Origin: Azospirillaceae bacterium
Lineage (GTDB): Bacteria; Pseudomonadota; Alphaproteobacteria; Azospirillales; Azospirillaceae
NCBI GenBank assembly: GCA_031291675.1
Contig: JARLIO010000034.1
Span: forward strand, 248,001 to 312,000
Direction: 5' to 3'
DNA: 64,000 bases
A program made the position numbers and the translations under genes. Below the pieces are notes generated by a model, which saw only the letters and a list, made by a program, of their open reading frames with translations, searched no databases and had not been told where the DNA came from. Of the stretch, positions 1 to 8,872 are shown one piece after another; position 1 is the first letter of the stretch, and each line of letters opens with the position of its first letter.

Positions 1-7
1 CGACGCG

Positions 8-736
8 ATGCGGCGCGAGTATTGGAAATGGCATAGCCCGGCGTTGAACCGGGACATGGAAATATTGACTTTCGGTGACCACGGCACGCCGGTTCTGGTC
101 TTTCCCACTCGCATGGGACGTTTCTACGAATACGAAGATCGGCATATGATCGACGTCCTGAGCCCGCAGATCGAGCATGGATTGCTTCAATTTTTCTGTG
201 TCGACAGTATTGACAATGACAGCCTGTATTGCGACTGGCGCCACCCGCGCGACCGGATTGCCCGCCATCTCGACTATGAACGCTACATTCTGGACGAGGT
301 CCTGCCCTTCATCGCCTGGCGCAATTCCACCCGCTTCCTGATGGTCCATGGCTGCAGTCTCGGGGCCTTTCACGCGGTCAATATTGCGTTTCGCCATCCG
401 CAGCGCTTCAGCAAGATTGTCGCGTTCAGTGGCCGGTATGATTTGTGCCAACCTTCGTTCGGATTCGGCGATCTTTTCGGCGGCTATTACGACGAGACGA
501 TCTATTTCAACACGCCCTGCCATTTCGTGCCGAACATCGGCGATCCGCACTTGCTAGCCGCGTTGCGGCAACTGGAAATCGTCCTGGCCATCGGCAGCGA
601 CGATCCGTTCTTCGACAACAATCATCATTTCAGTTCGATTCTAACAGGCAAAGCAATCGGCCATACGCTGAGCGTCTGGCCGGGCCGGGCCCATGATTTT
701 CACGCCTGGCGCGCCATGGCGACGGCGCTGCTTTAG
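8..736 (+). CDS. Putative esterase of the alpha/beta-hydrolase fold (esterase D-like)
   Basis: A 242-residue protein with the fold of the cytosolic putative-esterase family. The nucleophile elbow reads GCSLGA with Ser117. The likely acid is Asp199 in GSDDPFF, and the base is His229 in GRAHDFHAW near the C-terminus. There is no signal peptide, so it should act in the cytoplasm on a small ester or thioester; the substrate cannot be read from sequence. The start MRREYWKWHSPAL is typical of the family, so the gene is probably complete although it begins only 7 bases into the window. Its stop is followed by about 120 bases before the convergent DUF1217 gene. Confidence 0.85.
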   Translation: MRREYWKWHSPALNRDMEILTFGDHGTPVLVFPTRMGRFYEYEDRHMIDVLSPQIEHGLLQFFCVDSIDNDSLYCDWRHPRDRIARHLDYERYILDEVLPFIAWRNSTRFLMVHGCSLGAFHAVNIAFRHPQRFSKIVAFSGRYDLCQPSFGFGDLFGGYYDETIYFNTPCHFVPNIGDPHLLAALRQLEIVLAIGSDDPFFDNNHHFSSILTGKAIGHTLSVWPGRAHDFHAWRAMATALL

Positions 737-859
737 TCGCGTACTCGGTCATTGCCCCGAAGGTAGCGCGGCGCTTCCCGGGACGAAGGTCTTTTGTCGG
801 GGGTGGCACCGCCGGCCGCGGCGATCAAGGCCACGGCGCCGTGATTGCCGGCTTGCCCC

Positions 860-1738
860 TCACGCAATAATCGACATCAGGTTCACCGACGAGGACGAAC
901 CATTCAACAAGCCAAGAGCGGTCTGCGCGCCGACGTTGTTATTCGCTCCGCCATTAGCATTTTGCGCATAGGAGAGAAGATAGCGTTCGACGAACCGGTC
1001 CAAACTCTGTTTATTCTTCAGCGAATGAATATTGATCTTCGCCTGGATTTCCTTCGCCTGTGTGCTGACGTCCTGATACACCAGCTCTGTCGGCAGATTC
1101 AACGCTGTCGTCAACACGCCCTTCAAGGTCCCATTCCCCATCAGCGTGTAAATCGCATCTGACGAGGTCAAATCCATCGTCGAAACCTGGCTGCGGAACT
1201 CCAGCGCTGCCGACAATCCAGGATACTGGCTTTCCAGACCCTGGTAGTATGATTGCTGTTCGAAGTCTGTGATCAGCGTCGAAATCATTGAAGACGTCTG
1301 AATAGTCGAAAGCCCCGATGTATTCAATGCCAACACGGATTGCGCCGATTTCAACTGGCTGTCGCTCAGTTTCGTCGCCAGATTCTTCGACCCCGACGTC
1401 TTGTCAAGAAGAGCTTTCTTGACCATGTTGGGCTCTGATGCCCAGGTCGTAATGCCCAGCGCCGTCGTTACGAAGCTATATAGTTTCTTGTTGGAAAAAA
1501 GCTGATCAACCGAGGTCAACGTCCCGATTTCTTTTTTGAAATACTGTACCGACGTCAACACCGATGGATGCAGCTTCAGAAAGCTGCTGACAGACGCCGT
1601 TGTATGACTTTCAATCGTGTTGTACTCGACAACCAGACTGCTTCCGCTGACTTTAGAAGCACTACTGGTCACACCGAACAGCGACAACGCCGACGTCGTG
1701 CCGGAAACGCCAAACAGGGACAAGACCGACGAGCTCAT
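860..1738 (-). CDS. DUF1217 family protein, paralogue 1
   Basis: A 292-residue, Ser/Thr-rich protein. The segment from about residue 60 (SVQYFKKEIGTLTSVDQLF) through the region ending near RFVERYLLSYA matches the DUF1217 pattern of alphaproteobacteria, whose members often sit in flagellar gene regions; their molecular role is not established. The N-terminus repeats SVLSLFGV / ALSLFGV twice and is rich in small residues, as in secreted or surface-assembled proteins, but no classical signal peptide is visible. A GAGGT Shine-Dalgarno lies just before the ATG. It is a tandem paralogue of the next gene, about three quarters identical by eye. No flagellar structural genes lie beside it, though motA is 11 kb away. 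Confidence 0.75.
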   Translation of the reverse strand: MSSSVLSLFGVSGTTSALSLFGVTSSASKVSGSSLVVEYNTIESHTTASVSSFLKLHPSVLTSVQYFKKEIGTLTSVDQLFSNKKLYSFVTTALGITTWASEPNMVKKALLDKTSGSKNLATKLSDSQLKSAQSVLALNTSGLSTIQTSSMISTLITDFEQQSYYQGLESQYPGLSAALEFRSQVSTMDLTSSDAIYTLMGNGTLKGVLTTALNLPTELVYQDVSTQAKEIQAKINIHSLKNKQSLDRFVERYLLSYAQNANGGANNNVGAQTALGLLNGSSSSVNLMSIIA

Positions 1739-1942
1739 CGCATACCTCGTGGCAATAATGCCAAATCTCGTTCAAGGCGATTTTCGCCCGACCTGGAGGA
1801 TGAACCATCTTTCGGCAAAATGCCACAGCAAAAAATCGGGGGCCCCCGTTCGGCCTGCCGTCCTTGCCATTCCGTGATGGCGAGCTCTCTTCGTGTCGGC
1901 GGTGGGTAGGCATGCCGCCGGCGGTGATCGCCGGCACCGCCA

Positions 1943-2821
1943 TCAGGCAATGATCGAAAGCAGATTGACCGACGATGACGAACCGTTCAACAGGCTGAGA
2001 GCGGTCTTGGCGCCGCTGTTACTCGATGCCCCGCCATTAGCATTCTGCGCATAAGCAACAAGATAACGCTCGATGAATTGGTCCAGACTCTTCTTGTTAC
2101 TGAGCGTGTGAAGATTGAGCTTCGACTTAATTTCCTTCGCTTGCGTGTCCGTGCTTTGATACACGATCTCCGTGGGCAGGTTTAGCGCCGTCGTCAACAC
2201 GCCCTTCAAGGTTCCATTCCCCATCAGGGTGTAAATCGCATCCGACGAGGTCAAATCCATCGTCGAAACCTCGCTCCGGAACTCCAGTGCCGCCGTCAGA
2301 CCGGGATACTCACTTTCCAGTCCCTGATAATATGATTGTTGCTCAAAATCGGTAATCAGGGTCGAAATCATTGATGATGTCTGGATAGTCGACAATCCAG
2401 ATGTGTTCAGTTGCAGCACAGACTGCGCCGATTCCAGTTGGCTGTCACTCAGCTCATTCGCCAGATTCTTTGATCCCGACGTCTTGTCAAGAAGGGCCTT
2501 CTTGACAAGGTTTGTATCCGATGACCAAGTTGTAATTCCCAACGCTGTTGTTATAAAACTGTAGAGCTTTTTATTCGAGAAAAGCTGGTCTACAGAGGTA
2601 ATGGTCCCAATTTCTTTCTCAAAATACTGAACGGAGCTCAATACAGAGGGATGAAGCTTCAGGTAGCTGCTGACTGACGCCGTCGTGTGGCTTTCGATGT
2701 TGTTATACTCAGCAATCAGGCTGGTGGCGCTGCTTTTCGAGCCACTGCTGGTAACGCCAAACAACGATAATGTCGACGACGTGCCGGTGACACCGAACAG
2801 GGACAGGACCGATGAACTCAT
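1943..2821 (-). CDS. DUF1217 family protein, paralogue 2
   Basis: The same length (292 residues) and architecture as the downstream copy: duplicated SVLSLFGV / TLSLFGV N-terminus, the DUF1217 core, and an identical C-terminal motif ending NGSSSSVNLLSIIA. It lies 204 bases upstream of paralogue 1 in the same orientation, and the bases before both ATGs (GAGGTATGCG) are conserved, so the duplication included the ribosome binding site. The intergenic stretch shows no clear terminator, so the two may be co-transcribed. Substitutions are spread along the protein, which suggests an old duplication with both copies kept under selection. Confidence 0.75.
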   Translation of the reverse strand: MSSSVLSLFGVTGTSSTLSLFGVTSSGSKSSATSLIAEYNNIESHTTASVSSYLKLHPSVLSSVQYFEKEIGTITSVDQLFSNKKLYSFITTALGITTWSSDTNLVKKALLDKTSGSKNLANELSDSQLESAQSVLQLNTSGLSTIQTSSMISTLITDFEQQSYYQGLESEYPGLTAALEFRSEVSTMDLTSSDAIYTLMGNGTLKGVLTTALNLPTEIVYQSTDTQAKEIKSKLNLHTLSNKKSLDQFIERYLVAYAQNANGGASSNSGAKTALSLLNGSSSSVNLLSIIA

Positions 2822-3002
2822 CGCATACCTCGCGGCAAGAGCGTCCGAGGATCACGCCCTTGATCAACATGAATACCCATCATCACGGCAGGCGATTGTC
2901 GGCCCGTCTGACGAACAGATCCCTCGTTCGGCCTAATGCCGCCGCAAAATCGGTGGGTCGCGGCGGTCGGGCGACCGGCCCGTGACGCCCCGACATCCGC
3001 CA

Positions 3003-3194
3003 TCAAACACCACCGCCAACCGGTTCCCCGCCGTTTCCGTCGCGCAACCGTTCCAAAATCGCCTGCCGCTGCCGCGGCGACATCCGGCGCCAGCCGGCCA
3101 TCTCCTCAAGACGCCAGCCGCAGCCGAGACAAACATGCCTCTCCCCCATGCGGCACTGTTGGCGGCAGGGGATCGCGATCGTGCCGCGGGCCAT
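3003..3194 (-). CDS. DUF1289 family small Cys-rich protein
   Basis: A 63-residue protein with the DUF1289 signature: PCRQQCRMGERHVCLGCGW followed by LEEMAGWRRMSPRQRQAIL. The four cysteines (10, 14, 22, 25) form two pairs spaced like a metal or Fe-S binding site, and the tryptophan after LEEMAG is the family hallmark. It follows the aldo/keto reductase by 21 bases on the same strand, so the two are probably co-transcribed. DUF1289 proteins are common in proteobacteria beside oxidoreductases; their function is not known. Confidence 0.82.
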   Translation of the reverse strand: MARGTIAIPCRQQCRMGERHVCLGCGWRLEEMAGWRRMSPRQRQAILERLRDGNGGEPVGGGV

Positions 3195-3215
3195 CGCCGG
3201 GCGCCGGCGGCGCGA

Positions 3216-4163
3216 TCAGGCGCTGGCCGCGTCAAGCTGCGCGATCGCATCGCGATCAAGATGGATCCGGGTCGCGTCGATCAAATCCTCCAACTGGCTG
3301 AGACGGGTCGCACTGACGATCGGTGCCGTGACCGCGGGCCGGGCTATCAGCCAGGCCAGGGCGATCTGTGCCACGGTTGCCCCATAGCGTTCCGCAACCG
3401 CGTCCAGGGCGTGCAGAATGCCGAAGCCCCGCGGCGTCAGATAGGCCTGGGCCCGCGCCCCGCGCGGACTCTGGCCGAGATCCGCCACCGACCGGTACTT
3501 GCCGGTCAGAAAGCCCGCGGCCAGGGAATAGTAGGTGATGACGCCGATCCCCTGCTGCAGGCACAGTGCCTCCAGCGCGCCCTCGAACCCGGCCCGTTCG
3601 ATCAGGTTGTAATGGGGCTGCAAGGTTTCGTAGCGGGGATAGCCCAGCCGGCGGCTCACTTTGAGCGCCTCGTCGAGGCGCGCCGCCTCGTAGTTCGAGG
3701 CCCCGATGGCCCGCACCTTGCCCTGCTCGATCAGCCGGGCATAGGCCCCCAGCGTTTCATCCAACGGCGCCGCCGCGTCATCGCGGTGCGATTGATAGAG
3801 GTCGATCACGTCGGTTTGCAGCCGGGACAGCGAGCGCTCGACCGCATTGATGATATGCGCCTGCGACAGACCCGCGCCATCCGCCCCCATATCCATGCCG
3901 ACCTTGGTGGCGATGACCACGCGATCGCGCCAGCCGCGGCTTTTCAGCCAACGGCCGATGATGGCTTCGGACTCACCGCCCTGGTTGCCCGGTACCCAGC
4001 GGGAATAGACGTCGGCGGTATCGATCAGATTGAAGCCTTCGGCAACGAAGGCATCCAGCAACGAAAAAGACGTCGCCTCATCCACCGTCCAGCCGAAAAC
4101 ATTACCGCCAAACGCCAGCGGCGCGACGGTCAGACCGGTATTGCCAAGCTTGCGCAGTTCCAT
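3216..4163 (-). CDS. Aldo/keto reductase
   Basis: A 315-residue protein with the full AKR (beta/alpha)8 pattern. The catalytic tetrad is visible as Asp49 and Tyr53 (IDTADVYS), Lys87 (ATKVG) and His126 (YQSHRDD). The GASNYEAARL and C-terminal SATRLSQLEDL segments bind NADP(H). The family reduces aldehydes and ketones with NADPH. Residues 55-63 (WVPGNQGGES) match the subgroup that also includes YghZ-like and plant auxin-induced AKRs. It is the first gene of a two-gene unit with the DUF1289 protein and is divergent from kdpE across about 300 bases. Confidence 0.92.
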   Translation of the reverse strand: MELRKLGNTGLTVAPLAFGGNVFGWTVDEATSFSLLDAFVAEGFNLIDTADVYSRWVPGNQGGESEAIIGRWLKSRGWRDRVVIATKVGMDMGADGAGLSQAHIINAVERSLSRLQTDVIDLYQSHRDDAAAPLDETLGAYARLIEQGKVRAIGASNYEAARLDEALKVSRRLGYPRYETLQPHYNLIERAGFEGALEALCLQQGIGVITYYSLAAGFLTGKYRSVADLGQSPRGARAQAYLTPRGFGILHALDAVAERYGATVAQIALAWLIARPAVTAPIVSATRLSQLEDLIDATRIHLDRDAIAQLDAASA

Positions 4164-4465
4164 CCTTGCCCCTTCGGAGGACAGGGGCGATCAGCCGGCG
4201 ACGCCCCGAATCCCTGCAGATATCCGTTGCACGGCGGGGGCGGGCGAATCCCTGCGCCCGATTCAGCAATTTCGGGCGCACCCCGGTCGCAATTTCATCC
4301 CATCTAGCCAATTCCCCGATGAAACACCACGGGAATGCTCGAAACGGCGCCGCGCGGACCGCCGCCGCGTCTTGGAAACCAGACTCCGACTTCGGCCCCG
4401 CGGTGCTATACTGGCGCCGACCAGCCCCGTGCCGGGCCCGCAACAGCTGACGATGGAACCCTCCG
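4164..4465. other. Divergent intergenic region, aldo/keto reductase and kdpE
   Basis: About 300 bases between two divergent genes, so promoters for both are expected here. A TATACT hexamer at 4408-4413 is the best -10 candidate for kdpE, but no good -35 sits 16-18 bases upstream of it. No small gene or RNA was recognised. Confidence 0.4.
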
Positions 4466-5272
4466 GTGCCCTCCCCTCCCGCGACGCCACAAGTGACGGA
4501 CCCGACGGCCATAGCGACTTCCGCCGCGGGGACAGCCACCGTCCTGGTGGTCGACGACGATCCCTCCCTGCGCCGGATGTTGCGCACCGGCCTGGCCGCC
4601 GAGGGTTATGCCGTCATTGAGGCCGCGTCGGGAACCGAAGCCCTGCAACAGCTCGGCGCCGAACCACCGTCGGGGCGGCATCCGGATATCTGCCTGCTCG
4701 ATCTCGGGCTCCCCGATATCGACGGCATCGACCTGATCCACCGGATCCGCCAGGCCACGGCGTTGCCGATCATTGTCCTGTCGGTCCGCGATCACGAGGA
4801 GGCCAAGGTCGAGGCTCTCGACTTCGGCGCCGATGATTTCGTCACCAAACCATTCGGCATGGGCGAACTGCTGGCGCGGCTGCGGACCGCCTTGCGCCAT
4901 CGCGGCCAGGACCAGGGCGGACCGTCGCATCTGCGCATCAAGGATATGACGCTGGACCTGGTCCGGGGTGAAATCCTGTTTGGTGACAAGATGATCCGGC
5001 TGTCGGCCACGGAATTCCGGATCCTGCGTGTCCTTGCCCAGCACGCCGGGCGGATCCTGACCCACCAGCAGATCATCGCCGAGGTCTGGGGCACCAAGGT
5101 GCCCCGCGACATCCAATATTTGCGCGTCTATATCCGGGCCTTGCGACAGAAGATCGAGCCCGATCCGGCCCGACCGGCCTATATTCTGACCGAATCGGGC
5201 GTCGGTTATCGCCTGCACGCCGCCGACGAGCCTTTCGGCAGTAGCGCCGCGCTCCCGCCCCCGATTCTTTGA
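4466..5272 (+). CDS. kdpE: KdpE, OmpR-family response regulator
   Basis: A 268-residue two-component response regulator. The receiver domain (about residues 25-140) has the acidic pair in VVDDD, the phospho-acceptor Asp79 in LLDLGLPD and Lys128 in VTKPF. A C-terminal winged-helix DNA-binding domain runs from about 155 to 255. The best family match is KdpE, activator of the high-affinity K+ ATPase genes, supported by kdpD lying 78 bases downstream. The start is GTG; a 20-residue Pro/Ala/Thr-rich leader precedes the receiver, so a later start is possible. Gene order is E then D, the reverse of the usual kdpD-kdpE, and no kdpFABC genes are nearby. Confidence 0.88.
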   Translation: MPSPPATPQVTDPTAIATSAAGTATVLVVDDDPSLRRMLRTGLAAEGYAVIEAASGTEALQQLGAEPPSGRHPDICLLDLGLPDIDGIDLIHRIRQATALPIIVLSVRDHEEAKVEALDFGADDFVTKPFGMGELLARLRTALRHRGQDQGGPSHLRIKDMTLDLVRGEILFGDKMIRLSATEFRILRVLAQHAGRILTHQQIIAEVWGTKVPRDIQYLRVYIRALRQKIEPDPARPAYILTESGVGYRLHAADEPFGSSAALPPPIL

Positions 5273-5350
5273 TTTTTTATCCCAGTCCCGGCATTTTGGT
5301 GACGGCGTGCGGCCGGGCGTCGCAATGCGAAAGCGGAGTTTCATCCCTCG

Positions 5351-8122
5351 ATGAGCACGGAAAAACAACGGCCATCGCCTGATGCGCTGCTGGAGCAAGT
5401 CAAACGCGAAACCCGCGGCCGGCTCAAGATCTTCCTCGGCGCGGCCCCCGGGGTCGGCAAAACCTACGAGATGCTGCAGTCGGCCCATGCCGCCGTCGCG
5501 GACGGCATTGATGTCGCCATCGGCGTCGTCGAATGCCATGGTCGCTCCGAGACCGAGGCCCTGGTCCGCGGCCTTGAGGTGATTGCGAACCGGCGGGTCG
5601 ACTATCGCGGCCGGGTGCTGGAAGAGATGGACATCGACGCGGTGCTGCGTCGCCATCCCAAGCTGGTCCTGGTCGACGAACTGGCCCACACCAACGTGCC
5701 CGGCAGCCGGCACCTCAAGCGCTATCAGGATGTCGACGAACTGCTCGACGCCGGCATCGACGTGCTGAGCACCGTCAACATCCAGCATATCGAAAGCCTG
5801 AACGACGTCATTGCGCGGATCACCCGCGTCCGGGTTCGCGAGACCCTGCCCGACAGCGTTCTGGAGGCCGCGGACGAGATCGAGCTGGTGGATCTGACCC
5901 CGCAGGAGCTGATCAAGCGCCTGTCCGAAGGCAAGATCTATGTCCCCGAACAGGCCAAGCGCGCGCTGCTGCACTATTTTTCGCCGGGCAATCTGACCGC
6001 GTTGCGCGAATTGGCGCTGCGCCGCACCGCGCAGCGCGTCGATGAGCAGATGCTGAGCTATATGCGCCAGCATGCCATCGTGGGTCCCTGGGCGACCGAC
6101 GAACGCATTCTGGTCTGCATTTCCGGCGACGAGCGGGCGGCGGCCCTGGTCCGTTATGGCAAGCGCGTCGCCGATCGCGTCCGTGCCAAATGGACCGTGC
6201 TGATGATCGAAACCGCCCGCCAGGCGCAACAGAGCGAAGCGGAACGCGACCGGGTCGCCGATACCCTGCGCCTGGCCGAGCGGCTCGGCGCCTCGACGGT
6301 CACGCTGCCCGGGCGACGCGTTGCCGAGGACATCCTGGCCTATGCCCAGGAATACAACATCACCCAGATCATTCTCGGCAAGACCGAGCGATCGCGCTGG
6401 GCCGACCTGGTCCGGGGCTCGGTCACCCGCGACCTGTTGCGCCATGCCGGTTCGATCAGCGTCCATATCATGGCCGGCGACGGCGGCGATGACCCCCTGC
6501 CGCCCAAGACCGTCAAGACCCGCGACGCACCCCGCACCACCAACCCCTTTGCCGCCAATCCGATCGGTTACATCGCGGCAACGCTGTTCGTCGCGCTGGC
6601 CCTGGGCGCCGGTGAGTTGATCCAGATCGTCGCCAATGTGTCAAACGTGGCCCTGGCCTTCCTGATGTCGGTGCTGGGCAGCGCGGTGCTCTATGGCCTC
6701 GGCCCCTCCTTCTATGCCGCCCTGTTGAGCGTGGTCGCCTATAATTTCTTCTTCCTGCCGCCGCTTTACACCTTCACCATCGCCGACCCCGCCAATGTCA
6801 TCGCCCTGTGTTTTTTCCTGGTTGCCGCGGTCCTGACCAGCCAGTTAGCCACGATCGCCCAGTTCCAGATCGAGGCCGCCAAGCGCCGGACCCGGATCAC
6901 CGCCGAGCTGTACGGCTTTGCCCGCAAGCTGGCCGGCATCGGCAAGCTCGACGATCTGTTATGGGCCACCGCCCACCAGTTTGCCGTGATGTTGCAGGTC
7001 CGCGTCGTGATTTTGATGCCGCCGGTTCACCGCGCCGATGCCCCGCTGCGGGTCTGCGCCGGCTACCCGCCCGAAGATCAGCTTGATGACGGCGATCTCG
7101 CCGCGGCGCAATGGGCGTGGAACCACAATCGGGCCGCGGGACGCGGCGCCGATACCCTTCCCGGCGCCCGGCGTCTGTTCATGCCGATGCGCACCGAGCG
7201 CGGGCCCCTGGCGGTGATCGGGATCGATGCCGACGTCAACGGCCCGATCCTGACCCCCGACGGCCGGCGGCTGTTCGACGCGCTGTCGGACCAGGCCGCG
7301 ATCGCGATCGAGCGCGTCGCCCTGGCCGAGGATCTCGACGAAGTGCGGATCATGGCCGAGACCGAGAAACTGCGCTCGGCCCTGCTGACCAGCATCTCCC
7401 ATGATCTGCGGACGCCGCTGGCGTCGATCATCGGCGCGGCAACCGGTCTGGTCGCCAATGGCGACAATTACGCGTCGCCGATCCGGGCCGAGCTGGCGAG
7501 CACGGTGCTGACCGAGGCGGAACGGCTCAACCGCTTCATCGGCAATCTGCTCGACATGACCCGGCTGGAGTCCGGGGCGATCCATGCCAAGCGCGAGGCC
7601 TTCGATGTCGAGGACGTGGTCGGCACCGCGCTGGAACGCTGCCGACAGATCCTGGCCGGACACAAGGTCAAGGTCGCGATCCCGCGCAATCTGCCGCTCG
7701 TCGTCGGTGACTTTCTGCTGATCGAACAGATCCTGGTCAATCTGCTCGACAATGCCGGCAAATACGCCCCCGCCGGCACGACAATCCGGGTCGAAGCCGT
7801 GGCGAACAACGGTTCGGTCAGCATCGCGGTCGCCGACGAGGGCCCCGGCATCCCTGCCGAGGCCACCGACCTGATCTTCAACAAATTCTACCGGGTGACG
7901 GCGCGCGATCGCCAGGTTGCCGGCACCGGGCTGGGGCTGGCGGTGTGTCGCGGCTTTGCCGAGGCGATGGGCGGCACCGTCATCGCCGCCAACCGCCACG
8001 ACCGGCTGGGCGCCCTGCTGACCCTGACGCTGCCCGCCAGCACGGCGGCCACCCTGACCGACGAGGTTCTTGAGGCCAACGCGGCCGCGGAAGCAGGGCA
8101 TCCCGAAATTTCCGCCCGGTAG
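5351..8122 (+). CDS. kdpD: KdpD, osmosensitive K+ channel sensor histidine kinase
   Basis: A 923-residue membrane sensor kinase with the complete KdpD architecture. The N-terminal KdpD domain carries a Walker A motif GAAPGVGKT (residues 30-38). A universal-stress-protein-like domain lies at about 250-375. About four membrane segments lie between 397 and 497. A GAF-like domain follows, then HisKA with phospho-acceptor His684 in SISHDLRTPLAS, and a HATPase with N (NLLDNAGKYA) and G boxes (GPGIP, GTGLGLAVC). It senses K+ limitation or turgor and phosphorylates KdpE. The target operon kdpFABC is not in the window, so this pair acts in trans or has another regulon. Confidence 0.95.
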   Translation: MSTEKQRPSPDALLEQVKRETRGRLKIFLGAAPGVGKTYEMLQSAHAAVADGIDVAIGVVECHGRSETEALVRGLEVIANRRVDYRGRVLEEMDIDAVLRRHPKLVLVDELAHTNVPGSRHLKRYQDVDELLDAGIDVLSTVNIQHIESLNDVIARITRVRVRETLPDSVLEAADEIELVDLTPQELIKRLSEGKIYVPEQAKRALLHYFSPGNLTALRELALRRTAQRVDEQMLSYMRQHAIVGPWATDERILVCISGDERAAALVRYGKRVADRVRAKWTVLMIETARQAQQSEAERDRVADTLRLAERLGASTVTLPGRRVAEDILAYAQEYNITQIILGKTERSRWADLVRGSVTRDLLRHAGSISVHIMAGDGGDDPLPPKTVKTRDAPRTTNPFAANPIGYIAATLFVALALGAGELIQIVANVSNVALAFLMSVLGSAVLYGLGPSFYAALLSVVAYNFFFLPPLYTFTIADPANVIALCFFLVAAVLTSQLATIAQFQIEAAKRRTRITAELYGFARKLAGIGKLDDLLWATAHQFAVMLQVRVVILMPPVHRADAPLRVCAGYPPEDQLDDGDLAAAQWAWNHNRAAGRGADTLPGARRLFMPMRTERGPLAVIGIDADVNGPILTPDGRRLFDALSDQAAIAIERVALAEDLDEVRIMAETEKLRSALLTSISHDLRTPLASIIGAATGLVANGDNYASPIRAELASTVLTEAERLNRFIGNLLDMTRLESGAIHAKREAFDVEDVVGTALERCRQILAGHKVKVAIPRNLPLVVGDFLLIEQILVNLLDNAGKYAPAGTTIRVEAVANNGSVSIAVADEGPGIPAEATDLIFNKFYRVTARDRQVAGTGLGLAVCRGFAEAMGGTVIAANRHDRLGALLTLTLPASTAATLTDEVLEANAAAEAGHPEISAR

Positions 8123-8144
8123 CGGCGAATGGCGCAAATTGCGC

Positions 8145-8173
8145 TTGTCAGATCCCGGGCGCCTTTGCATACT
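8145..8173 (+). promoter_or_regulatory. Sigma70-type promoter of a small transcription unit
   Basis: TTGTCA (8145-8150), a spacer of exactly 17 bases, then CATACT (8168-8173), close to the consensus. It lies just after kdpD and about 37 bases before a very strong Shine-Dalgarno, and it points at the short ORF at 8210. Confidence 0.6.
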
Positions 8174-8209
8174 GAGAACGGTTTTCAATTAAAGAGAGGA
8201 GGTGATCCA

Positions 8210-8287
8210 GTGTCTCATTGTCATCTGCCGCGGCCTTCGGCTCGCGTGACCTGGGTCTTCGCTTCCATCCGCGGATACCGCGCGTAA
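8210..8287 (+). CDS. Possible 25-residue small protein or leader peptide
   Basis: A GTG-initiated ORF of 25 codons (starting VSHCHLPRPSARV), preceded at 7 bases by GGAGG inside AGGAGGTGATCC (8197-8208). That stretch is complementary over 11 or more bases to the usual 3' end of 16S rRNA, far beyond a normal ribosome binding site. A promoter lies upstream and an intrinsic terminator begins 44 bases after the stop, so the unit could make a transcript of about 185 nt. A second GTG at 8202 would give a 15-codon ORF in another frame. The peptide is not recognised; it could be a leader peptide, an independent small protein, or part of a small RNA. Confidence 0.45.
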   Translation: MSHCHLPRPSARVTWVFASIRGYRA

Positions 8288-8330
8288 GTCGATGTTCCGC
8301 GCTTCGCGTTGAATCGCGGTTTGACAAGGG

Positions 8331-8366
8331 AACGGCTGCCCCACGGGGCGGCCGTTCTTTGTTTTG
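8331..8366 (+). terminator. Intrinsic terminator between small ORF and yaiI
   Basis: AACGGCTGCCCC pairs with the complementary arm ending GCCGTT at 8356 (one T-G pair), around a short loop, followed by CTTTGTTTT. It ends the small transcript from the promoter at 8145. It also argues that the long ORF reading through it is not the true start of yaiI. Confidence 0.75.
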
Positions 8367-8398
8367 GGCCCGCAACCGCAACAGAACCGACGAAAACT

Positions 8399-8848
8399 GT
8401 GAGCATCTTCATCGACGGCGACGCCTGCCCGGTCAAGGACGAGGTGCTCCGCGTCGCCGAGCGGCATGGCCAGACCGTGCATCTGGTCAGCAATCGCTGG
8501 CTTCGCGGCTACGATCACCCGCTGGTCGAGAAGACCGTCGTTGCCGACGGCATGGATGCCGCCGATGACTGGATTGTCGCGCATATCGGCCCCGACGATA
8601 TCGCCGTCACCGCCGATATTCTGCTGGCCGGCCGCTGCCTGGAGCGTCAGGCTCAGGTCCTGGGGCCAACGGGGAAACCGTTCACCGCCGATTCGATCGG
8701 CATGGCGAAGGCGATGCGCGAGTTGTCGGCCCAATTGCGCGACAGCGGCGATCTGAGCGGCGGCCCCGCCCCTTTTGTTCGCCAGGACCGGTCGCGCTTT
8801 CTGTCGGCCCTGGAAAACATGGTCCAGGCGATCCGCCGCCGCGGTTGA
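8399..8848 (+). CDS. YaiI/YqxD family protein (DUF188)
   Basis: A 149-residue protein of the UPF0178/DUF188 family, recognised from IDGDACPVKDEVLRVAERH at the N-terminus and GRCLERQAQVLGPTGKPFT in the middle. The conserved acidic residues at the front resemble a PIN-like nuclease site, but no activity is proven for the family. I chose GTG at 8399 because it gives the family's usual start and length (about 150 residues) and lies after the terminator at 8331-8366. An upstream in-frame start at 8309 would add 30 unlike residues. Confidence 0.85.
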   Translation: MSIFIDGDACPVKDEVLRVAERHGQTVHLVSNRWLRGYDHPLVEKTVVADGMDAADDWIVAHIGPDDIAVTADILLAGRCLERQAQVLGPTGKPFTADSIGMAKAMRELSAQLRDSGDLSGGPAPFVRQDRSRFLSALENMVQAIRRRG

Positions 8849-8872
8849 TCCGCTGGTGGCGCTCGCATTCGA

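Noticed and set aside
2982-4307. 441-codon plus-strand open frame
   Set aside because: Antisense to the aldo/keto reductase and DUF1289 genes, with no domain.
4406-6466. 686-codon minus-strand open frame
   Set aside because: Antisense to kdpE and kdpD; no family motif.
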